Positions 6,876 to 11,744 of a DNA stretch of 11,744 bases are shown piece by piece. Under the pieces are notes generated by a model. The model was not told the DNA's origin and searched no databases. It was given only the letters and a program-made list of their open reading frames with translations. Made by a program: the position numbers and the translations under genes. Each line of letters begins with the position of its first letter. Position 1 is the stretch's first letter. The stretch spans positions 1-11,744 of the forward strand of contig JALOTS010000036.1 in NCBI GenBank assembly GCA_025457785.1, written 5' to 3'. Source of the stretch: Pontiellaceae bacterium (lineage in GTDB: Bacteria > Verrucomicrobiota > Kiritimatiellia > Kiritimatiellales > Tichowtungiaceae).

Positions 6876-7265
6876 ATGAAAGTAACTTTTTTTCTCTGGC
6901 GGGGTTCATCTGAACGCAACATCCAATGCCGGTTTTTCGGCACTCTGATCGGCTGGATTTTGGCCGCGTTGGCAATGGCCTTGGTTGCGGGCTCGGTCTG
7001 GTGTGTTTCTAACTATCTGCACAACGCCTACTTTCCCTATCAGGGGGAGGTCGTCGCCATCAGAACATCCTGGGCGGAATGGTTTATTTTTGAGTTTGTT
7101 GATGATGAGCATCTCACGATTCGAACATCCGAAGGAAAGACGATAGACCGGGTCGTTCCCACACAAATCCGTATCATGCAGAGCATTGGTGTTGGAGACC
7201 AGGTTGTGAAAGAAAAAGGATTTCGCAACCAAATCAGGCTGCGTGAAAAAAGAACCGTTCAATAA
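6876..7265 (+). CDS. small single-pass membrane protein, function unknown
   Basis: 129 residues, not recognised. A hydrophobic segment, about 23-47 (GTLIGWILAALAMALVAGSVW and following), is one transmembrane helix or a signal anchor. The rest (about 54-129) looks beta-rich and soluble, with EVVAIRTSWAEWFIFEFVDDEHLTIRTSEGKTIDRVV and a basic tail, as in small membrane-anchored barrel domains. GGGAAG directly abuts the ATG, which is too close for a good ribosome-binding site, and no alternative in-frame start exists nearby, so the start is uncertain. The gene is divergent from the metallophosphoesterase gene and followed by a 327-base gap. The sensible residue pattern (helix, then alternating hydrophobic strands) favours a real gene. 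Confidence 0.55.
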   Translation: MKVTFFLWRGSSERNIQCRFFGTLIGWILAALAMALVAGSVWCVSNYLHNAYFPYQGEVVAIRTSWAEWFIFEFVDDEHLTIRTSEGKTIDRVVPTQIRIMQSIGVGDQVVKEKGFRNQIRLREKRTVQ

Positions 7266-7592
7266 AAAAAAGCAGGACAGCGCTTCCGGTCTGTCTGCAT
7301 TTGCTTTGCAGGGCGGGAACGGTCAAAGACCTTTCCTCCGCAACCACCTGTTTGATTTTTTCAAGGGGTTCCTATTCAAGTTGGTGCTGGTTTTTTTATT
7401 GCCACATCACTACGTTCGTTGCCGTCCTGCCTACAGCAGGCCAGCCTCTGCCTGCGGCGGTCGTTGGAGATTTTCCCGGCACAAATCTCTCTGTGGGCTT
7501 TGCGTTTTGCGTGGAAAATTTTTTTGGTTGCGGCACCGCTGCCTTGGTTTTTCCGCTTCGCTTTAACACGTCAGGTTCGTACACTGTCCGGC
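7266..7592 (+). other. 327-base gap with repeat-like palindromes, no convincing gene
   Basis: No frame here gives a credible protein, although the frame of the next gene stays open back to an ATG at 7419 with low-complexity, non-conserved-looking residues. CCTGC-CTACA-GCAGG (7426-7440) is a perfect short palindrome followed by CCTCTGCCTGCGGCGG, which together look like a decayed intergenic repeat. GGACAG/CTGTCT (7275-7280, 7291-7296) is a 6-bp imperfect stem next to an A8 run. No clear promoter for the downstream gene was seen. Confidence 0.4.
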
Positions 7593-8999
7593 ATGTCATC
7601 TTCCCCAAACACGTCAGCCTCCGGATTCTGCGCCGCCTGCGGAGTCGTTCATTCACTGGGCGAAGGAGACAGCCGGAAGTATGCGCTGGAACTGATGGCA
7701 CAGCTTGAAACCACCCGGAATATCGGCGATGGATCCGATCCGTCCGCTTCGACCGATATCCTCTTCAGCGAAGCGCGCGGACACATGTTCGGCGTGCTGG
7801 AATGCGCGGACACAAACGGCAAAACGGTTGTCCTGAAAGCGTTTTCCGGTCAGTACAACGGCGAATGGCTGGTTGACGGCTGGGTTCCGCCGATTCTCGA
7901 TGCGGCGGAATTTCACCGGCTTTCCGATCCGGTTGACCGGGAAATCAAACGGCTTAACCGGCTGATTGCCGGAAAGAAAGATCCGGAATTGATCCGCAAA
8001 CGCAAAACGCTTTCTCAGCGGTTGATGAAGGATATTCACGCGCTCTGCACGCTGACCAATTTTCGCGGAGAAACCCGTCCGTTATCCGCTGTTTTTCAGG
8101 GCGGCATTCCGACCGGCGCGGGCGACTGCTGTGCGCCGAAGCTTCTAAACCACGCAGCTAAAAACGGACTGAAGCCGCTCGGTCTCAGCGAGTTTTACTG
8201 GGGACGCGAAAACCGTTCCGGCACCCGGCAGCATAAGCAGTTCTATTCCGCCTGCGCCGAAAAGTGCCGGCCGATTCTCGGCTTTATGCTTTGCGGAGCA
8301 GAAGAGCGGGATAATGGAACAGTGGAACAATGGCATACTGAAAAACCCAATACTCCTCCACTCCAATACTCCATGCCCATTGTCCACCATGACGATGGGA
8401 TTGTTGTCGTCAACAAACCGTCCGGACTGCTGGCAGTACCGGGGAAAGGCGAAGAGAATCAGGATTGCGTGGTTTCCCGTATAAAAGCGCTTTATCCAGA
8501 CTGCATTGAACAGCCCGCCGTTCACCGGCTTGATATGGATGCTTCCGGCCTGATGGTGCTCGCGCTGACAGCGGATGTGCATCGCGAACTGTCCCGCCAG
8601 TTTCATGACCGTGAAACCGGAAAACGCTATATCGCGCTTTTGGACGGCGAGCTGGAAAAAGAAAGCGGAACCATCGAACTGCCCTTCCGGCTGGATGTTG
8701 AAAACCGTCCGTTTCAGATTTATGATCCGGTACAGGGGAAAACGGGGATCACCCGCTGGAAAAAACTGTCGGTTGAAAACGGACGGACCCGCGTTGAATT
8801 CACCCCCGTCACCGGACGGACACATCAGCTCCGCCTCCACGCCGCCTCGGAACACGGACTTGGAATTCCAATCCTTGGAGACCGTCTTTACGGCTCAGGC
8901 ACCGCACCCGGACAACTGAAGCTCCACGCCGTCCGCCTGAGTTTCATTCATCCGCGAACCGGCGAAAGAATGGAGTTCTTCTGTGAACCGCCGTTTTAA
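7593..8999 (+). CDS. RluA-family pseudouridine synthase with long N-terminal extension
   Basis: Isomerises a uridine to pseudouridine in rRNA or tRNA. The C-terminal catalytic domain (about 262-468) has VVNKPSGLLAVPGKG (272-286), the catalytic HRLDMDASGLMV with Asp314, a KRYIALLDG strand (344-352), VTGRTHQLRLHAA (406-418) and ILGDRLYG (427-434). The N-terminal extension carries MFGVLECAD (65-73), AFSGQYNGEW (83-92), a short charged helix (about 113-150), GAGDCCAPKLLNHAAKNGLKPLGLSEFYWG (175-204) and several Cys residues. This two-part architecture is known from long RluA proteins, for example of Vibrio, where the helical part is longer. The start at 7593 fits homologue length but has no Shine-Dalgarno; an ATG at 7419 in the same frame looks spurious. 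The target nucleotide cannot be told from sequence. A repeat tract lies in the interdomain linker. Confidence 0.85.
   Translation: MSSSPNTSASGFCAACGVVHSLGEGDSRKYALELMAQLETTRNIGDGSDPSASTDILFSEARGHMFGVLECADTNGKTVVLKAFSGQYNGEWLVDGWVPPILDAAEFHRLSDPVDREIKRLNRLIAGKKDPELIRKRKTLSQRLMKDIHALCTLTNFRGETRPLSAVFQGGIPTGAGDCCAPKLLNHAAKNGLKPLGLSEFYWGRENRSGTRQHKQFYSACAEKCRPILGFMLCGAEERDNGTVEQWHTEKPNTPPLQYSMPIVHHDDGIVVVNKPSGLLAVPGKGEENQDCVVSRIKALYPDCIEQPAVHRLDMDASGLMVLALTADVHRELSRQFHDRETGKRYIALLDGELEKESGTIELPFRLDVENRPFQIYDPVQGKTGITRWKKLSVENGRTRVEFTPVTGRTHQLRLHAASEHGLGIPILGDRLYGSGTAPGQLKLHAVRLSFIHPRTGERMEFFCEPPF
8311..8372 (+). repeat. low-complexity repeat tract inside the pseudouridine synthase linker
   Basis: Within codons for the linker (residues about 240-260) TGGAACA occurs at 8315-8321 and again at 8323-8329, and CCAATACTCC occurs at 8347-8356 and again at 8363-8372 (period 16). 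The tract is poorer in GC and different in codon use from the flanking coding DNA, and it encodes Asn/Gln/Pro/Thr-rich residues between two conserved domains. It looks like an interspersed repeat that has been tolerated in frame. Confidence 0.45.
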
Positions 9000-9141
9000 A
9001 CCGCTTTTGATAAATCAATGTGCGGAAGAAAAAAGAAAGCTCGTGCAAAAGAAAAACGGGGACGTTCTTTGCAGGCCGCTTGTTTAAAAAACACTGAAAA
9101 ACTCCGGCCGGTTCCATGCATAACCCAAACAGGTGTTTTCA

Positions 9142-9176
9142 GCACAGGCTCGAGGGTCTGTTGTGCCTTTATTTTT
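9142..9176 (+). terminator. probable intrinsic terminator after the pseudouridine synthase gene
   Basis: GCACA (9142-9146, extendable by a G-U pair) pairs with TGTGC (9162-9166) across a GC-rich loop, followed at once by CTTTATTTTT (9166-9176). It is 142 bases after the stop of the + gene and ends just before the tail of the opposing GH31 gene. The stem is short, so strength is uncertain. Bases 9000-9141 show no gene. Confidence 0.45.
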
Positions 9177-9180
9177 CAGG

Positions 9181-11505
9181 TTAGAACGGGATCTTCACTT
9201 CGCTTCCGGAATAAACACAGCTTTTTGCTTCCTGACCCGGGAAATGCAGGTTGAATCTGCGGCAAGTCAGCATACCGCGAAAAGTGCCTTTACGATCACA
9301 AATCGTCAGAGTCTGTTCCTGTTCATTCCAGAGCATCCGGATTTCGCTGTAGCATCCGGACTCATAGTTGTAATTGTCGAATTCATCTTCATATAAAACA
9401 AATTCGCCGTTTGCTCCGGGGTAAAGATGGATGTCCAAAACACTCCAGTCCTTTTCCGTCGAGTACTGAACTTTCGGGCCGCGCGGAATAATGCTTCCGG
9501 CCCTCACAAAGAGCGGCAGCACATCTTTCGGCGCCGCTTTAACCGTCTCCGTACCGCCTTCAAATTTTTCGAACGTCCAGAAGTCATACCAGGCCGAACC
9601 TTTCGGCAGATAAACCTTTTTTTCGGTCTGTCCAAATTCTGTAACCGGTGCGACCAGAATCGACCTGCCGAACAGATATTCATCATCCAAATCCCAAACG
9701 TTGGAATCCGCAGGAAAGTCCATCATCAGCGCCCGCATAAATGTTCCGGCGTTACAGGTAACATCCCAAGCTGTGGAATAAATGTAAGGCAGAAGAGAAT
9801 AGCGCAAATTAATGTACTGCTCCTGAATATCAAACGGCCATTCCCCGCGCTCACCGAACTGGTAGATTTCTCTGGGCACAAATGTTCCATGCGAACGCAT
9901 CACAGGGGTAAAGGCCCCGAACTGCATCCAGCGGACATACAGTTCCTGAAATTCAGGATTCTTTTCGCCGCCGTGCGTATAAAAGGGTTTCTTTTCGGAT
10001 GCCAATTCCTGTTCCTGAACCGACGCTCCGGCTCCCGGTGTGCAGGTATTAAACCTCCCTGCAAAAAAACCTCCGATATCGGTATTCCAATACGGGGCGG
10101 CACATAATGAAAAGTTCAGCCCGGCGGAAATCTGTTTCCGAAGAACACTCCACTCACTTTGAACATCTCCGCTCCAGACAACCGAGCCGGTACGTTGCTG
10201 TCCGGCAAATCCGGATCGCGGCAGAAGCAACACCCTTTTTTCTGCTGTTGTTTTGCGCCAGTTTTTATAAACGCCCTCACAGGTCAGCAGAGGATAGACA
10301 TTCTTGACCCGCTCAAAAGCGCCTGCATGCGTCATGACATCAAAATCTTGCGGTTCCGGGTTTTTATGAATCGGCTCCACTCCATCCAGCCACAGCGCAT
10401 CAAATCCGAGAGAGAAAATTTCCTGATTTAATTTATCCCAATACATATCCCGGGCTTTGGGATTATAGGCATCGTATGAACGCGCCGGACAATTCATCGG
10501 CCATGTTTTGATGTCGATCAGCATGTTGTTGTTCGAATACGCCTGAAACAGTTCCGTGGAAACCCCGAAGGACGGCCAGACCGAAATCATAATTTTCGAA
10601 TTCATCCGGTGTATCGTATCCGCCATCTTTTTCGGGTCGGGAAATCGGGACGGATCAAATCCCATTGAGTTCCAATTGTCGTTATTCCCCCAGTACTGCC
10701 AGTCCTGAATTACACAATCCAGCGGAACCTCCAGTTCGCGATACTTTTCAACAACGCCAATGATTTCCTCCTGCGTTTTGTATCGCTCGCGGCACTGGAA
10801 AAAGCCGAACCCCCACAACGGAATCATCGGAGCCTGCCCGGTAAGATTGCGCATCAGGCGAATTACTCCGTCCGCATTCCCTCCGTACAAAAAATAATAA
10901 TCCGCACAATTTCCCAGTGACTGCATAGTCAGCCCGGACGAATTATCCGTAAATTCAGAAATCGAATATTGATCCCAGTAAATGCCGTATCCTTTTATGG
11001 ATTGAATAAACGGAATGCATACTCTTGTGTTTTGCTGATCCAGTTCCAGTGTTTGATTCCGCTGGTTCATTTTTCCCCGCTGCTGCTGTCCAAGACCGTA
11101 AACCGCTTCAGCCGGATCCAGAATAAATGTCTGCGCAATGCGGTGATATGTTTTATACGGACTGAACCGGGCGCCGGCTTCCCTGACTAACGGAGTCCCG
11201 TCGGGCAAAGCATAATCAATTTGCCCGGTTTTCAAATCAACCGACATTCGGATGCGTTTTGTTGAAAGCGTCAAAAGCCCCTCATGCTCCGTTTTAGTCA
11301 ACTCGACAGCTTCGGGATTCATTTGGACAACAAAACCAGGCTGATCGTTTTCCTTTCCGACCGGCTTTCTGCTTACCCGGACAATATCCTCCGCATAAAA
11401 CCGGATGGAGACCGCCTCCGTTTCCGTCTTAAACGCAACCGGTTCAGCAGAAGAAAAAAACCGGCACGCCATCAAAAAAAGAAATATCAGGTATCTTTTT
11501 TTCAT
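9181..11505 (-). CDS. GH31 glycoside hydrolase, alpha-xylosidase/alpha-glucosidase type
   Basis: 774 residues. The N-terminus KKRYLIFLFLMACRFFSSA is a signal peptide, with cleavage likely after Ala20; LMAC at 11-14 is a poor lipobox, so a lipoprotein is less likely. A beta-sandwich N-domain (about 21-225) includes YGLGQQQRGKMNQRN (136-150). The GH31 barrel follows with CVIQDWQYWG (264-273), ALWLDGVEP (370-378) with the expected nucleophile Asp374, VVWSGDVQSEW (442-452) with the acid/base Asp447, and RWMQFGAFTPVMRSHG (525-540). The C-terminal sheet carries the DUF5110-type LYPGANGEFVLYEDEFDNYNYE (694-715). The DWQYWG motif resembles Bacteroides-type alpha-xylosidase relatives, but without their PA14 insert. 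Retaining alpha-exo-hydrolysis is expected; the sugar is not determined. The start has GGGAGG 4 bases upstream; an in-frame ATG at 11589 lacks a ribosome-binding site. Confidence 0.92.
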   Translation of the reverse strand: MKKRYLIFLFLMACRFFSSAEPVAFKTETEAVSIRFYAEDIVRVSRKPVGKENDQPGFVVQMNPEAVELTKTEHEGLLTLSTKRIRMSVDLKTGQIDYALPDGTPLVREAGARFSPYKTYHRIAQTFILDPAEAVYGLGQQQRGKMNQRNQTLELDQQNTRVCIPFIQSIKGYGIYWDQYSISEFTDNSSGLTMQSLGNCADYYFLYGGNADGVIRLMRNLTGQAPMIPLWGFGFFQCRERYKTQEEIIGVVEKYRELEVPLDCVIQDWQYWGNNDNWNSMGFDPSRFPDPKKMADTIHRMNSKIMISVWPSFGVSTELFQAYSNNNMLIDIKTWPMNCPARSYDAYNPKARDMYWDKLNQEIFSLGFDALWLDGVEPIHKNPEPQDFDVMTHAGAFERVKNVYPLLTCEGVYKNWRKTTAEKRVLLLPRSGFAGQQRTGSVVWSGDVQSEWSVLRKQISAGLNFSLCAAPYWNTDIGGFFAGRFNTCTPGAGASVQEQELASEKKPFYTHGGEKNPEFQELYVRWMQFGAFTPVMRSHGTFVPREIYQFGERGEWPFDIQEQYINLRYSLLPYIYSTAWDVTCNAGTFMRALMMDFPADSNVWDLDDEYLFGRSILVAPVTEFGQTEKKVYLPKGSAWYDFWTFEKFEGGTETVKAAPKDVLPLFVRAGSIIPRGPKVQYSTEKDWSVLDIHLYPGANGEFVLYEDEFDNYNYESGCYSEIRMLWNEQEQTLTICDRKGTFRGMLTCRRFNLHFPGQEAKSCVYSGSEVKIPF

Positions 11506-11509
11506 CAAT

Positions 11510-11515
11510 CCTCCC
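11510..11515 (-). promoter_or_regulatory. Shine-Dalgarno that decides the GH31 start
   Basis: GGGAGG on the - strand, 4 bases before ATG 11505. It places the start directly before a canonical signal peptide and excludes the 28-residue longer reading from 11589. Confidence 0.85.
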
Positions 11516-11530
11516 TTTTCGAACAATATG

Positions 11531-11579
11531 AAAGAAAAGGAAATGGGGTCACATATTAATAGGTAAGAAAAGGGGTTCA
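11531..11579 (+). repeat. repeat-like tract in the GH31 leader
   Basis: AAGAAAAGG occurs at 11532-11540 and 11565-11573, each followed by a GGGGT(C/T)CA-like string (GGGGTCA at 11545-11551, GGGGTTCA at 11572-11579), with ACATATTAAT between. The pattern recalls short interspersed elements of REP type, but no transposase is present and identity cannot be shown here. Confidence 0.35.
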
Positions 11580-11654
11580 TCAAATTCATTGTTGCGACTT
11601 TTTACCTCAACAAACCCGTCCGCTCTATTCCTCCGAATTTTGAAGCTCGAAACT

Positions 11655-11666
11655 GTTTAATTAAAC
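11655..11666. promoter_or_regulatory. 12-bp palindrome, candidate operator for the GH31 gene
   Basis: GTTTAATTAAAC is perfectly self-complementary and begins 2 bases downstream of the candidate -10 element, so it would cover the predicted transcription start. A second inverted repeat, AATTC-ACA-GAATT (11681-11693), lies in the promoter spacer. Either could bind a sugar-responsive repressor; no regulator gene is in the window. Confidence 0.35.
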
Positions 11667-11668
11667 TC

Positions 11669-11697
11669 ATTACAGAATATAATTCACAGAATTTGAA
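11669..11697 (-). promoter_or_regulatory. candidate sigma70-type promoter of the GH31 gene
   Basis: On the - strand TTCAAA (complement of 11692-11697) and TGTAAT (complement of 11669-11674) are spaced by exactly 17 bases; the -10 matches the consensus at 5 of 6 positions and the -35 at 4 of 6. The start would be near 11662, giving a leader of about 155 bases. The AT-rich composition raises the chance of a false match. Confidence 0.4.
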
Positions 11698-11744
11698 CAG
11701 CATAACCTATTGCAAAACAATAAAAAACATAACAACAATGAATC

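Larger units (their letters stand above)
11584..11743. repeat. 11-bp inverted repeat pair flanking the GH31 promoter region
   Basis: ATTCATTGTTG (11584-11594) and CAACAATGAAT (11733-11743) are perfect inverted repeats 138 bases apart. They bracket the candidate promoter and palindrome. The right arm is one base from the window edge, and the bases next to both arms do not extend the match. It could be chance in this AT-rich stretch, or the ends of a small inserted element. Confidence 0.3.

Noticed and set aside
6694..6975. 93-codon - strand frame spanning the divergent spacer
   Set aside because: It overlaps the start regions of both neighbours, shows basic low-quality composition and has no ribosome-binding site; it would occlude the good SD of the hydrolase gene.
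7264..7296. Leftward terminator-like hairpin with a T8 run (- strand)
   Set aside because: The stem is only six pairs including one G-T, and no leftward gene lies upstream to terminate.
9427..10107. 226-codon + strand open frame opposite GH31
   Set aside because: Antisense to the conserved GH31 catalytic region; no start signal and no recognisable domain.

Overview
The window looks like chromosomal DNA of a PVC-superphylum bacterium, most plausibly Kiritimatiellota or a relative. This is inference, based on the combination of a housekeeping pyrH-frr-coaC-coaB run, a secreted metallophosphoesterase of a type I associate with Planctomycetes-like genomes, and two secreted carbohydrate-active enzymes. 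No marker gene fixes the taxon. No rRNA, tRNA, CRISPR array or intact transposon was seen.

Left end (1-2923): a gene pointing left begins at base 13 and runs off the window. After a roughly 315-base spacer come, on the + strand, a possible 43-codon leader ORF (201-332), pyrH (UMP kinase), frr (ribosome recycling factor), coaC and coaB. The leader ORF and pyrH overlap as ATGA, and so do coaC and coaB. The bifunctional CoaBC of most bacteria is here two separate proteins. A perfect 9-bp hairpin lies between frr and coaC.

Middle (2908-6697, - strand): a two-gene unit holds a 911-residue exported multidomain protein (metallophosphoesterase, then a carbohydrate-binding-like beta domain, then a GH71/99-like barrel) and a RlmN/Cfr-family radical SAM methyltransferase whose start overlaps the upstream stop codon. 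The rlmN-like gene and coaB converge and overlap tail to tail by 16 bases.

Right part (6698-9180, + strand): a small unrecognised single-pass membrane protein comes first, then a 327-base gap with repeat-like palindromes. Next is a long RluA-family pseudouridine synthase with an N-terminal extension and a low-complexity repeat tract in its interdomain linker, followed by a probable terminator.

Right end (9181-11744, - strand): a GH31 glycoside hydrolase with a signal peptide and a strong Shine-Dalgarno. Its upstream region holds a candidate promoter, a 12-bp palindrome at the predicted transcription start, and a repeat-like tract in the leader. The GH31 enzyme and the GH71/99-like protein suggest polysaccharide use, but no SusC/D, sulfatase or regulator gene is present, so a complete utilisation locus cannot be claimed.
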